From positions 273,219-337,218 of the forward strand of contig NZ_KK211170.1 in assembly GCF_000620705.1 (NCBI RefSeq): a DNA stretch of 64,000 bases. The letters are read 5' to 3'. This document shows, piece after piece, positions 28,871-37,486 of the stretch. The notes under the pieces are model-generated. The model saw only the letters and a program-made list of their open reading frames with translations, searched no databases and had not been told where the DNA came from. Position numbers and translations under genes: made by a program. The stretch comes from Nocardioides sp. URHA0020. Lineage in GTDB: Bacteria > Actinomycetota > Actinomycetes > Propionibacteriales > Nocardioidaceae. Numbering within the stretch: position 1 is the stretch's first letter; each line of letters opens with the position of its first letter.

Positions 28871-29628
28871 CGCTGCACGACGACGCGGCCCTCGCCGTAC
28901 GACTGGTGCGCGAGGCGGGTGCGCTCGCCCACCGGATGCGCGCGGGCGGGCTGGCCGCCGAGCGCAAGACGTCGATCTCCGACGTCGTCACGGCTGCGGA
29001 CCACGCAGCGGAGCGGCTCGTGGTCGACACCCTGGCGACCGAGCGCCCGACCGACGGCGTGCTGGGGGAGGAGGGTGCCGACCGGGCGGGGACGACCGGC
29101 CGCACGTGGGTCATCGATCCCGTCGACGGCACCTACAACTTCGTGTCCGGGCTGGACTGGTGGTGCTCGGCCCTCGCGCTCACCGACGGAGACGACCTGG
29201 TCCTGGGCGCGGTCTACCACCCCGCCACCGACCGCGCGTTCGTCGGCGGGCCGGACCTGCCGACCACGGTCAACGGCGCACCGCTGCCGCGGCTCGTCGA
29301 CCGCCCCCTCGCGGAGGGCTGCCTCACCACCTACCTCCACCCGCCGTCGTACGACGGGGAGGTCGGCGCGGCCTTCGCCCGGATGGTCCGCGGGGCCGCG
29401 ACGCTCCGGATGCTCGGGTCGGCCTCGATGGACGCCACCGCGATCGCCTCCGGCGAGCTGCACGTGCGGTGCCAGCACTCTCTCCCGGCGTGGGACGACC
29501 TGCCCGGCGCCGCCCTCATCCTCGGCGCCGGAGGCGCCACGGTCCGGGTCGAGGCCGCCGGGGTCAGCTGGACCGCGGCCGGGGTGCCGACCGCGGTCGC
29601 CGACGTCGCGGCCGCGCTCGCGGAGTAG
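28867..29628 (+). CDS. Inositol monophosphatase-family phosphatase
   Basis: A 253-residue Mg2+-dependent phosphatase. Metal-binding motifs are in place: GEEGAD near residues 62-67, IDPVDGTYNF near 83-92, and WDDLPGAALIL near 211-221 (WDxxxG region). Members include inositol-1-phosphatase, histidinol-phosphatase and PAP phosphatase; the substrate cannot be told. The proximity to CDP-alcohol phosphatidyltransferase, in genomes that make phosphatidylinositol, favours inositol phosphate. Translation is coupled to HIT by GTGA. Confidence 0.85.
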   Translation: MTLHDDAALAVRLVREAGALAHRMRAGGLAAERKTSISDVVTAADHAAERLVVDTLATERPTDGVLGEEGADRAGTTGRTWVIDPVDGTYNFVSGLDWWCSALALTDGDDLVLGAVYHPATDRAFVGGPDLPTTVNGAPLPRLVDRPLAEGCLTTYLHPPSYDGEVGAAFARMVRGAATLRMLGSASMDATAIASGELHVRCQHSLPAWDDLPGAALILGAGGATVRVEAAGVSWTAAGVPTAVADVAAALAE

Positions 29629-29639
29629 GCCTCCGGCAG

Positions 29640-31322
29640 TCAGCGCAGGCGCGCGGCGACGACGGTGACGTCGTCGTGCATGCGCTGGTCGGCGAGCTGC
29701 GCCACGCCGGCCACCAGCTCCTCCAGCGGGCGGTCGGCGAGGTCGGCGACCCGCCGGCGCAGCCGCGCGATGCCCTCGTCGATGTCGTGGTCCCGCGACT
29801 CGACGACGCCGTCGGTGACCAGGACGACGACGCAGCCCGGCTCCACGGCGACCGTCGTGGCCGCACGCCGCAGCAGCGGCACGACGCCCAGCGGGACACC
29901 GGAGTCCTGCCCGATCAGCTCCGTGGTCCCGTCGGCCCGCAGCAGGACGAGCGGCACGTGACCGGCGTTGGCGAGCTCCAGCGTCCCGGCCGCCGCATCC
30001 ACGAGCACGGCGGCTGCGGTCACGAACTGGTCCGGCGCATCGCGCGCCATCAGCTCGTCGGCCGCCTCCAGCAGGGCGGCCGGTGCCGGCTCCACCGTCA
30101 GCAGGCCGCGGATGCCGGCTCGCGCGTGGATCATCGTGGTGGCCGCCCGGACACCTCGGCCCATCACGTCGCCCACCACCAGCACCACGCCGCCGGTCGC
30201 GGTGCCCACGGCGTCGTACCAGTCCCCGCCCACGTGCTCGAGATCGTCGCCTCCCGGTGCGTAGAACGCGGCCGTCTCGAAACGGTCCAGCTCGGGCAGC
30301 GGGCTGGGCGCCAGGCTGAACTGGAGCTCCTCGGAGATCGCCGTCGTGTGGCGGAAGAGCTCGGCGCGCTCCTCGGCGATCCGCCGCTGCGAGGCGAGGG
30401 TGTCGAGCAGCTGCGCGTCCTCCTGCGAGAGCGCCTGGTCCGTGCCGACGATCGCACGCACCTCCACGAGGCTGGCCTCGTGGACCGCGGCGACCTGGTC
30501 GGGCGTCACCGCCTGCGAGAAGTCGGCGGTGACCCGCTGCAGCAGCAGCGCCCGGGCGGCAGCGTCGTCCTGCCGCTGCTGCATCCGGATGCGCTCGGTC
30601 ACGTCCTGCAGGCAGCCGATGGTCCCGACCGGGCCCCCGTCGGCGCCGACGAGCACCTTGCCGTGCGCCTCGATCCACCTGATCCGGCCGTCGGGGCGCA
30701 GGATCCGGTTGCGCAGGACGTAGGTGCCGCGCTCCTCGAGCGCACGCTGCACGACCGCGATCGTCTCCTCCCGGTCGTCCGGGTGGATGGTGGCGACCCA
30801 GGCGTCCCAGGTGCCCTCGAAGGTGCCGGGAGCAAGCCCGTAGATCCGGTGCATCTGGTCGTCCCAGACGTTGGAGCCGTCGAGGGCGTTCCAGTGCCAG
30901 GTGCCGAGCTCGGCCGCCGCGTGCGCCAGCCGCAGCCGCTGCTCGCTCTCGGCGGCCTCGGCCTGCGCCCGGCGGGTCTCCGTCATGTCCTCGAGCACGG
31001 CGATGGCGCCGACCACGGCACCGGCGTCGTCACAGATCGGGTTGACCGTGGCCGCGGCGAGCATGCTGCCGCCGCCGACGTGCTGGATGGTCAGGTCGCC
31101 GTGCCAGCGTGCGCCGCTCAGGATGTCCGGCAGCATCGGAGCCTCGCCGGGCCCGAGACCGACCAGGTCCAGCACGTGGGTGCCGATCAGCTCGTCGCTG
31201 CCCAGCCCGAAGAGCTCCGTGGCCGCGTCGTTCGTGAAGGTGATGATGCCGATCTCATCGGTCGCGAGCACGCTCAGGCTGAGGGCGTGGAGCAGACGCC
31301 GCTCGTCGGTCTCGCGCGTCAC
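29640..31322 (-). CDS. PAS-PAS-PP2C (SpoIIE-type) serine phosphatase
   Basis: A 560-residue cytoplasmic regulator. Two PAS domains (about 10-125 and 140-250, the second with TIHPDDREETIAVVQRALEE) precede a helical linker and a PP2C/SpoIIE phosphatase domain (about 330-560) with the metal residues GGDWYDAV, GDVMGRG, TDGVVESRD and HDDVTVVAA. Such proteins dephosphorylate anti-sigma factor antagonists in response to a signal. The GTG at 31322 follows GGGGAGGAAGAC. No membrane segments are seen, so the signal is internal. The STAS protein at 94-432 is a candidate partner but lies far away. Confidence 0.9.
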   Translation of the reverse strand: MTRETDERRLLHALSLSVLATDEIGIITFTNDAATELFGLGSDELIGTHVLDLVGLGPGEAPMLPDILSGARWHGDLTIQHVGGGSMLAAATVNPICDDAGAVVGAIAVLEDMTETRRAQAEAAESEQRLRLAHAAAELGTWHWNALDGSNVWDDQMHRIYGLAPGTFEGTWDAWVATIHPDDREETIAVVQRALEERGTYVLRNRILRPDGRIRWIEAHGKVLVGADGGPVGTIGCLQDVTERIRMQQRQDDAAARALLLQRVTADFSQAVTPDQVAAVHEASLVEVRAIVGTDQALSQEDAQLLDTLASQRRIAEERAELFRHTTAISEELQFSLAPSPLPELDRFETAAFYAPGGDDLEHVGGDWYDAVGTATGGVVLVVGDVMGRGVRAATTMIHARAGIRGLLTVEPAPAALLEAADELMARDAPDQFVTAAAVLVDAAAGTLELANAGHVPLVLLRADGTTELIGQDSGVPLGVVPLLRRAATTVAVEPGCVVVLVTDGVVESRDHDIDEGIARLRRRVADLADRPLEELVAGVAQLADQRMHDDVTVVAARLR

Positions 31323-31530
31323 GTCTTCCTCCCCTGGTCGCTCGGCTGGGTGGGCTCAGTATGTACAGCCGTCGCACCCGGCGCGACGCATTGCCACGCG
31401 TGTTCGGAGCGGGGCGTACGGCGGCTCCGCCCGCGCCACCCACGGAGGGTCAGGACGCGAGGGTCGGTGATCAGTCGGTCGGGCGCTCGAGGTGATCGGC
31501 GCGGGTCCGGCTCCCGTGCGACGACACGTA

Positions 31531-31566
31531 CGCCCCCGCTCACGACGTGGGTCGCGAGCGGGGGCG
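31531..31566 (-). terminator. Hairpin terminator downstream of xylA
   Basis: Perfect 11-bp arms CGCCCCCGCTC and GAGCGGGGGCG with a 14-nt loop, 19 bp past the xylA stop. It lacks a T-run. The rest of the gap at 31323-31585 holds no visible gene. Confidence 0.6.
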
Positions 31567-31585
31567 CAGGGGTGTCGGTCGTGCG

Positions 31586-32767
31586 TCAGCCGCGGACGCC
31601 GTACAGGTGCTCGAGCGCCAGCTGGTCGAGGTGCTCGAAGGCCATCCCGCGCAGGGCCGCGGCGTCCGGGTCGAAGGACTCGGCCCGCAGGTCGGCCACG
31701 GTCTCGCCGGCCGAGAGGCTCGAGACGGCGAGCTCGTCGACGCGCGCGTCCTTCAGCGCCTGCTGCACCTCAGGGTCGGCGCGGAAGGCGCGGACCTTGT
31801 CGCGCAGGATCAGGTAGTTGCGCATGCAGCCGCGGGCGGACGCCCACACGCCGTCCATGTCCTCGGTCCGCGGCGGCTTGTAGTCGAAGTGCCGTGGGCC
31901 CTCGTAGCCACCGTTCTCGACGATGTCGACGGTCCAGAAGGCGCCGCGCGCGTTGCCGGCGCCGAAGCGCAGGTCCTGGTCGTAGCGCGGGCCGGTCTGG
32001 CCGTTGAGGTCGATGTGGAAGAGCTTGCCGTGCCACAGCGCCTGGGCGAGGCCGTGCGCGTAGTTCAGCGACGCCATCTCCTCGTGGCCGGTCTCCGGGT
32101 TGAGACCGACCAGCTCGGGGTGGTCGAGCTCGTTGATGAAGGCCAGCGCGTGCCCGATCGTCGGCAGCAGGATGTCGCCGCGGGGCTCGTTGGGCTTGGG
32201 CTCGATCGCGAAGCGGATGTCGTAGCCCTGCTCCAGCACGTAGGCACCGAGGGTGTTGAACGCCTCCGCGTAGCGGTCCAGCGCGGACTTCACGTCCTTG
32301 GCGGCGCCGGACTCGGCGCCCTCGCGGCCGCCCCAGGCGACGAAGAGCTTGGCGCCCAGCTCGGCGGCCAGATCGATCTGGTCGGCGGCCTTGCTGATGG
32401 CGAAGCGGCGTACGTCGCGGTCGTTGTTGGTGAAGCCGCCGTCGCGGAAGACGGGGTGCGAGAAGAGGTTCGTGGTCACCATCGGCACGACCAGGCCGGT
32501 GTCCTCGAGCGCCTTGCGGAACGGCGCGAGGTGCTTCTCCTTGGTCGCCGCGTCGGCGTCGAAGGGGAAGACGTCGTTGTCGTGGAAGGTGATGCCGTAC
32601 GCACCGAGCTCGCTGAGCTTGTGGATCGCCTCGGCGGGGTCGAGCTCGGGGCGCACCGCGCCGCCGAAGACGTCGACGCCCTGCCAGCCGACCGTCCAGA
32701 GCCCGAAGGAGAACTGGTCCTCCCGGGTCGGGGTGAAGGCGGCCGGGTCGGTACTGCTGTCGCTCAT
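31586..32767 (-). CDS. xylA: Xylose isomerase
   Basis: A 393-residue enzyme that turns D-xylose into D-xylulose. The family motifs are present: GITFHDNDVFPFD (catalytic His), LFVAWGGREGAES and IEPKPNEPRGDILLPT, with metal-ligand residues in NPETGHEEMASLNY and HIDLNGQ. The length matches the class I enzymes of actinobacteria such as Streptomyces. The ATG at 32767 is supported by GAGGA upstream. It diverges from the xylFGH-type transporter, and the shared region holds two inverted repeats that are probably operators for the ROK regulator. No xylulokinase gene is in the window. Confidence 0.96.
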   Translation of the reverse strand: MSDSSTDPAAFTPTREDQFSFGLWTVGWQGVDVFGGAVRPELDPAEAIHKLSELGAYGITFHDNDVFPFDADAATKEKHLAPFRKALEDTGLVVPMVTTNLFSHPVFRDGGFTNNDRDVRRFAISKAADQIDLAAELGAKLFVAWGGREGAESGAAKDVKSALDRYAEAFNTLGAYVLEQGYDIRFAIEPKPNEPRGDILLPTIGHALAFINELDHPELVGLNPETGHEEMASLNYAHGLAQALWHGKLFHIDLNGQTGPRYDQDLRFGAGNARGAFWTVDIVENGGYEGPRHFDYKPPRTEDMDGVWASARGCMRNYLILRDKVRAFRADPEVQQALKDARVDELAVSSLSAGETVADLRAESFDPDAAALRGMAFEHLDQLALEHLYGVRG

Positions 32768-32795
32768 CGGGGGTCCTCGTTCCATCACGATTCGA

Positions 32796-32811
32796 TCACG
32801 CTCAAGCGTGA
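32796..32811. promoter_or_regulatory. Inverted repeat in the xylA upstream region
   Basis: Arms TCACGCT and AGCGTGA with a 2-nt centre, 29 bp upstream of the xylA ATG. Candidate operator. Confidence 0.4.
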
Positions 32812-32856
32812 AAACACTTGGTTTGAACGTGCAACAAAACACGCTCTCAGAACTGC

Positions 32857-32885
32857 TTGCCGCGCCTATCCAACATGAGTATGTT
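32857..32885 (+). promoter_or_regulatory. Promoter of the xylFGH-ROK operon
   Basis: TTGCCG (32857-32862) and TATGTT (32880-32885) are separated by exactly 17 bp. The -10 forms the left edge of the operator palindrome. Expected transcription start near 32892, leaving a leader of about 70 nt. Confidence 0.55.
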
Positions 32886-32900
32886 GTCCCGGACAACATA
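32880..32900. promoter_or_regulatory. 21-bp palindrome, probable repressor operator
   Basis: Perfect 10-bp arms TATGTTGTCC and GGACAACATA around one C. It covers the -10 and the expected start of transcription, so a bound protein would block polymerase. The ROK regulator at 36253-37437 is the likely ligand. Confidence 0.6.
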
Positions 32901-32960
32901 TACCGTGACTGCCGTCACATGACGAGCGTCACGGGGATCCGAACCATGGAGGTCGAGGAA

Positions 32961-34091
32961 ATGGTCAGGAATAAGGGTGCGCGTCTCGCGTCCCTCGCGG
33001 CAGTGGGCGTGCTTGCGTTCGGTGCCCTTGCAGCATGTGGCGGCAGCGACAGCGACGGCGGCAGCGACGGTGGCAGCGGCGACGCCGCCGCCAAGGGCAA
33101 GGTCGGGGTGATCCTGCCCGACACCACCACGTCGCCGCGCTGGGAGGCCAACGACCGCCCCAGCCTGGAGGCTGCGTTCAAGGCGGCCGGCGTCGAGTCG
33201 ATCATCGACAACGCCGGTGGCGACAAAGCCAAGTTCGGTCAGATCTGCGACAGCATGATCAACGAGAAGGTCACGGTCATCATGATCGTCAACCTCGACT
33301 CGGAGTCGGGCAAGGCGTGTCTGAGCAAGGCCGCCGACGCCGGTGTCCAGAGCATCGACTACGACCGCCTCACCCTGGGTGGCGGCGCGTCGTACTACGT
33401 CTCCTTCGACAACGTCGAGGTCGGCAAGCTCATGGGTACGGGCATCACCAAGTGCCTCGACGACGCCGGCAAGACCAAGGCGAACATCGTCTACGTCAAC
33501 GGTGACCCGAGCGACAACAACGCCGCGCTGTTCAAGTCCGGCTACGAAGAGGCGCTCAAGCCGAAGATCGACTCGGGTGACTACACCCTGGTCGGCGACC
33601 AGAGCGGCTTCTGGGACGCGACGAAGGCCGGCACGGCCTACGAGCAGATGTACACCCAGAACAAGGGCAAGATCGACGGCGTCGTCTCGGCCAACGACAC
33701 GATGGCCGGCGGCATCATCGCCCGCATGAAGGACAACGGCACCGCTGGAGAGGTCCCGGTCACCGGCCAGGACGCCTCGACCGAGGGTCTGCAGAACGTG
33801 CTCGCCGGCTACCAGTGCGGCACGGTCTACAAGAACACGAACCTCGAGGCCAAGACGGCTTCGGACCTGGCCATCGCTCTGATCAGCGGTGACAAGGACG
33901 CGGCCGCCGCTCTGGCGACCGGCTCCGTCAAGGACAGCGAGACCGGCAAGGACGTCCCGTCCGCCCTGGCGACCCCGGTGTGGGTCACCAAGGACAGTGT
34001 CCAGACCGTCATCGACGACGGGTTCGCGAAGGCTGCAGACATCTGCGTCGACGAGTTCGCGAAGGCCTGCACCACCGCTGGCATCAAGTAG
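32961..34091 (+). CDS. xylF: Xylose-type ABC transporter substrate-binding lipoprotein
   Basis: A 376-residue periplasmic-binding-type lipoprotein. The ATG at 32961 is preferred over that at 32946 because GGAGG sits 8 nt upstream. The signal peptide ends in LAAC with C26 lipidated, followed by a Gly/Ser-Asp linker. The body is a type I sugar-binding protein (KGKVGVILPDTTTSPRWEAN, VTVIMIVNLDSESGK, VSANDTMAGGIIARMK, VTGQDASTEGLQNVLAGYQC). The neighbours (xylose isomerase and a ROK regulator) point to D-xylose. A strong hairpin follows the stop. Confidence 0.92.
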   Translation: MVRNKGARLASLAAVGVLAFGALAACGGSDSDGGSDGGSGDAAAKGKVGVILPDTTTSPRWEANDRPSLEAAFKAAGVESIIDNAGGDKAKFGQICDSMINEKVTVIMIVNLDSESGKACLSKAADAGVQSIDYDRLTLGGGASYYVSFDNVEVGKLMGTGITKCLDDAGKTKANIVYVNGDPSDNNAALFKSGYEEALKPKIDSGDYTLVGDQSGFWDATKAGTAYEQMYTQNKGKIDGVVSANDTMAGGIIARMKDNGTAGEVPVTGQDASTEGLQNVLAGYQCGTVYKNTNLEAKTASDLAIALISGDKDAAAALATGSVKDSETGKDVPSALATPVWVTKDSVQTVIDDGFAKAADICVDEFAKACTTAGIK

Positions 34092-34104
34092 CACCAGCCT
34101 CTAG

Positions 34105-34140
34105 CTCGGGGGCCTGTTCCTACCGGGACAGGCCCCCGAG
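34105..34140 (+). terminator. Strong hairpin between xylF and xylG
   Basis: Perfect 13-bp arms CTCGGGGGCCTGT and ACAGGCCCCCGAG with a 10-nt loop. No T-run follows. It may stabilise the xylF message or reduce transcription into the transporter genes. Confidence 0.6.
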
Positions 34141-34212
34141 TCCCGTTTCCCACCCTCGAGCGGTCCATCGTTGACAGCTCGAGCCATCAATCCACTGGCG
34201 GAGGAGATCCCT

Positions 34213-35007
34213 GTGTCCGTCCCAGCTACCGAACAGGCAGCACCGGCAACGTCCGATGCGCCGCTGCTGAGCCTGCGGGGCATTCAAAAGAGCTTCGGTG
34301 CCGTGCACGTGCTGCGCGGCGTCGACCTCGACGTACGACCCGGGCAGGTCACTGCCCTGGTCGGCGACAACGGTGCCGGCAAGAGCACCCTGATCAAGGG
34401 CATCGCCGGCATCCACGCCTTCGACGAGGGCGAGTACACCTTCGAGGGCCAGCCCGTGAAGGTCAGCGGTCCGAAGGACGCGGCGGACCTCGGCATCGAG
34501 GTCGTCTACCAGGACCTGGCGCTCTGCGACAACCTGGACGTCGTCGACAACATGTTCCTCGGTCGCGAGGTCGGGTCGAAGTTCCGTCTTGACGACACCG
34601 CGATGGAGCTGCGCGCGCGCGAGACCCTGGACGGCCTGTCCGTCCGCACCCTGAAGTCGGTGCGCACCCACGTCTCGGCGCTGTCCGGCGGACAGCGTCA
34701 GACCGTCGCCATCGCCCGCGCGGTGCTGTGGAACTCCAAGGTCGTCATCCTCGACGAGCCCACCGCGGCCCTCGGCGTCGCGCAGACCGAGCAGGTCCTC
34801 CTGCTGGTCCGCCGTCTCGCCGACCGCGGACTCGGCGTCGTCCTGATCAGCCACAACCTCAACGACGTGTTCGAGGTCGCCGACGACATCGCCGTGCTCT
34901 ACCTGGGTCAGCTCGTCGCCCAGGTGCGCCGCGACGAGGTCACCCGCGGCGAGGTGGTCGAGCTGATCACCACCGGCAAGTCCGAGAAGAACGGCGGGGA
35001 GTCATGA
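34213..35007 (+). CDS. xylG: Sugar ABC transporter ATP-binding protein (single-domain)
   Basis: A 264-residue ATPase with Walker A GDNGAGKSTLIKGIAG, signature LSGGQRQTVAIARAV and Walker B VVILDEPTAALGV. Most XylG/MglA/AraG proteins have two fused ABC domains (about 500 residues); this has one, as in the FrcA type, and must dimerise. The GTG at 34213 follows GGAGGAG; an earlier TTG has no ribosome binding site. Its stop overlaps the permease start (ATGA). It energises uptake of the sugar bound by the lipoprotein. Confidence 0.92.
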   Translation: MSVPATEQAAPATSDAPLLSLRGIQKSFGAVHVLRGVDLDVRPGQVTALVGDNGAGKSTLIKGIAGIHAFDEGEYTFEGQPVKVSGPKDAADLGIEVVYQDLALCDNLDVVDNMFLGREVGSKFRLDDTAMELRARETLDGLSVRTLKSVRTHVSALSGGQRQTVAIARAVLWNSKVVILDEPTAALGVAQTEQVLLLVRRLADRGLGVVLISHNLNDVFEVADDIAVLYLGQLVAQVRRDEVTRGEVVELITTGKSEKNGGES

Positions 35008-36248
35008 GCACCTCCACGACTCCTCCCGAGGAGCAGAACACCATCGGCAGCCTCACGAGCGCCTACCTGGCCAAGATCCGGGGCGGTGACGTCGGGTCGC
35101 TGCCCGCCGTGCTCGGCCTGGTCGTCCTGGTCGTGGCCTTCTCGCTGCTGCGTCCCGACACGTTCACGACCCCCCTCAACCTGGCCGGTCTGATCGGTCA
35201 GTCGGCCGGCGTCATGGTGCTGGCCATGGGCCTGATCTTCGTGCTGCTGCTGGGCGAGATCGACCTGTCCGCCGGCTACACCGGCGGCGTCGCCGCCGCC
35301 ATGGTCGGCGTGGTCATGAGCAACCACGGCTGGAGCTGGCCGCTGTCGCTCCTGGTCGGGCTCCTCACGGGCGCGTTCATCGGCGTGCTCATCGGCCTGG
35401 CGGTCGCGAAGGTCGGCATCCCGTCGTTCGTCGTGACCCTGGCCGCCTTCCTGGGTCTGCAGGGCGTCATCCTCAAGATCATCGGCGAGGGCGGCACCAT
35501 CGGCTACCGCAACGAGTTCGTGCTCAAGCTCAACAACGGCTCCCTGCCGCTGTGGGCGGGCTGGGCCCTCGCGGTGATCGTCATCGTCGGCTACGGCGGG
35601 GTCAGCCTGCTGACGCTGCTGAGTCGGCGCAAGCAGAACCTGGCCGCCCAGCCGATGCTGCTCTGGGCGATCAAGACCGGTGCGCTGGCGATCGCGGTCA
35701 TCGCGTTCACCGCGTTCCTCTCCCAGGAGCGCAGCCCGAACCCGACGCTGAAGTCGCTGAAGGGCGTGCCCAACGTCGTCGTCGTGATCGCCGTGCTCGT
35801 GGTGGTCCTGGGCTACCTGCTCACGCGCACGTCGTGGGGCCGGCACGTGTACGCCGTCGGTGGCAACGCCGAGGCGGCCCGCCGCGCCGGCATCAACGTG
35901 CCGTGGCTCAAGGTGTCCTGCTTCATCACCTGCTCCACGCTCGCCGCGGTCGCGGGCATCCTGATTGCGAGCCGGGACAACTCGGTCTCGCCGGCGACCG
36001 GTGGACAGCAGACCCTGCTGTTCGCCGTCGGTGCCGCGGTCATCGGCGGCACCAGCCTCTTCGGCGGCAAGGGCCGGATCACCGACGCCGTCATCGGTGG
36101 CCTGGTGATCGCCGTGATCAACAACGGCATGGGCCTGCTCAACCAGCCCGCTGCGACCGTCTACATGGTGACCGGAGCGGTGCTGCTCTTCGCGGCCGCC
36201 GTCGACGCCATCAGCCGGCGACGCGCAGCAGCAACAGGCCGGGTATAG
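35004..36248 (+). CDS. xylH: Sugar ABC transporter permease
   Basis: A 414-residue membrane protein of the branched-chain/ribose/xylose permease family with about ten helices. The typical LGEIDLSAGYTGGVAAAMVG (AraH/RbsC pattern) and the coupling-loop region GNAEAARRAGINVPWLK are visible; the signature continues in AVGAAVIGGTSLFGGKGRIT. A somewhat longer central segment (about 180-260) distinguishes it from RbsC and agrees with XylH. It forms the channel of the xylose-type importer as a homodimer. Confidence 0.92.
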   Translation: MSTSTTPPEEQNTIGSLTSAYLAKIRGGDVGSLPAVLGLVVLVVAFSLLRPDTFTTPLNLAGLIGQSAGVMVLAMGLIFVLLLGEIDLSAGYTGGVAAAMVGVVMSNHGWSWPLSLLVGLLTGAFIGVLIGLAVAKVGIPSFVVTLAAFLGLQGVILKIIGEGGTIGYRNEFVLKLNNGSLPLWAGWALAVIVIVGYGGVSLLTLLSRRKQNLAAQPMLLWAIKTGALAIAVIAFTAFLSQERSPNPTLKSLKGVPNVVVVIAVLVVVLGYLLTRTSWGRHVYAVGGNAEAARRAGINVPWLKVSCFITCSTLAAVAGILIASRDNSVSPATGGQQTLLFAVGAAVIGGTSLFGGKGRITDAVIGGLVIAVINNGMGLLNQPAATVYMVTGAVLLFAAAVDAISRRRAAATGRV

Positions 36249-36252
36249 CCCG

Positions 36253-37437
36253 ATGCCCGCCCCCACCGGCGTCGGCACCGAGGAGCTGCGGCGCGCGAAC
36301 CTGCGCGCCATCCTCCAGACGGTGCACACGCACGGACCGACCACGCGCGCCGTGCTCACGAAACAGCTCGGGCTGAATCGGAGCACGATCGGCGCGCTGA
36401 CCGGTGAGCTTCAGTCACTCGGTCTGGTCACCGAGCAGACGGCGGTGGTGGGTGGGCGCGGGCGACCGTCACACCTGGTGGTGCCCAGCGAGGGCAACGT
36501 GGTGGTCGCCGTCGACGTCGGCGTCGACCGCATCGCCGTCGCGCTGGTCGGTCTCGGGGGCGAGGTCCTGGACCGTCGTACCCGGGGCCACCAGCGCGGC
36601 GAGCACGACGTGGCCCACGTGGTCGAGTCGGTCGCGCAGATGATCGAGGAGACCCTCGCGCAGTCACGCCACCACCGGTGCCTGGGCGTGGGGGTCGCCG
36701 TGCCGGGTGCCGTGCGCGCCGCGGACGGCCTGGTCCGCTTCGCCCCCAACCTGGGCTGGGTGGAGGAGCCGTTCACCGCGATGCTCGCGGCTCGGCTCGA
36801 CCGCCCGGTCGCGACCGCCAACGACGCCAACCTCGGGGTGCTCGCCGAGCACATCCGGGGCGCCGCGATGGGCTACTCCGAGGTCGCCTACCTCAGCGCC
36901 AGCGTCGGCATCGGCGGTGGCTTCCTCATCGACGGACGCCCCCTCACCGGCGCTCGCGGGTACGCCGGCGAGGTCGGCCACATGCAGGTCGACAGCCACG
37001 GGATGATCTGCCGGTGCGGCTCGGTCGGCTGCTGGGAGATGAAGGTCGGCGAGAACGTCCTGCTGATGCGCGCCGGGCGCCTGTCCGGCGGCGGGCCGAC
37101 CGCGGTCGCCGAGGTCATCGCCGCGGCGCAGTCCGGTGAGGCCCGGGCGGCCGAGGCCGTCGACCACGTCGCCGACTGGTGCGGTGTCGGGATCCGCGCG
37201 ATCGTCAACCTCTTCAACCCCGAGGTCGTCGTGCTCGGCGGCTGCCTCGCCCAGGTCTGGCGCGCCGCGGAGACCCGGGTCAACATCGCGATCCAGCGCG
37301 GCCAGCTGATCTCCCCGCGCAACGAGACCCTCATCCGGTCGGCCCAGCTGGGCGACGACTCGCCCCTGATCGGCGCCGCGGAGCTCGCCTTCGGGCCGGT
37401 GCTCGACCACCCCCAGGCCGTGCCGCAGGCCGTCTGA
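36253..37437 (+). CDS. xylR: ROK-family transcriptional repressor, probable XylR
   Basis: A 394-residue ROK protein. An N-terminal winged helix-turn-helix (RAVLTKQLGLNRSTIGALTG) precedes a sugar-kinase-like domain (VVVAVDVGVDRIAVALVGLG onward) with the ROK zinc motif CRCGSVGCWEMK. XylR/NagC-type ROK repressors sense sugars and bind palindromic operators. It begins 4 nt after the permease stop, so it is cotranscribed with xylFGH and may repress its own operon and xylA through the palindromes at 32796 and 32880. Ligand is likely xylose (inference from context). Confidence 0.9.
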   Translation: MPAPTGVGTEELRRANLRAILQTVHTHGPTTRAVLTKQLGLNRSTIGALTGELQSLGLVTEQTAVVGGRGRPSHLVVPSEGNVVVAVDVGVDRIAVALVGLGGEVLDRRTRGHQRGEHDVAHVVESVAQMIEETLAQSRHHRCLGVGVAVPGAVRAADGLVRFAPNLGWVEEPFTAMLAARLDRPVATANDANLGVLAEHIRGAAMGYSEVAYLSASVGIGGGFLIDGRPLTGARGYAGEVGHMQVDSHGMICRCGSVGCWEMKVGENVLLMRAGRLSGGGPTAVAEVIAAAQSGEARAAEAVDHVADWCGVGIRAIVNLFNPEVVVLGGCLAQVWRAAETRVNIAIQRGQLISPRNETLIRSAQLGDDSPLIGAAELAFGPVLDHPQAVPQAV

Positions 37438-37471
37438 GCGCGGTGAAGACGGCGTACGCCGTCGCGAGCGG

Positions 37472-37477
37472 TAGCCT
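37472..37477 (+). promoter_or_regulatory. -10 element of the CDP-alcohol phosphatidyltransferase gene
   Basis: TAGCCT lies 9 nt before the ATG at 37487, so the leader would be a few bases at most. Confidence 0.4.
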
Positions 37478-37486
37478 GCTGCCGCC

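Noticed and set aside
34213..35007. XylG as a frameshifted half of a two-domain ATPase
   Set aside because: The stop overlaps the permease ATG, there is no second ABC domain in any frame downstream, and single-domain members of this transporter class are known.
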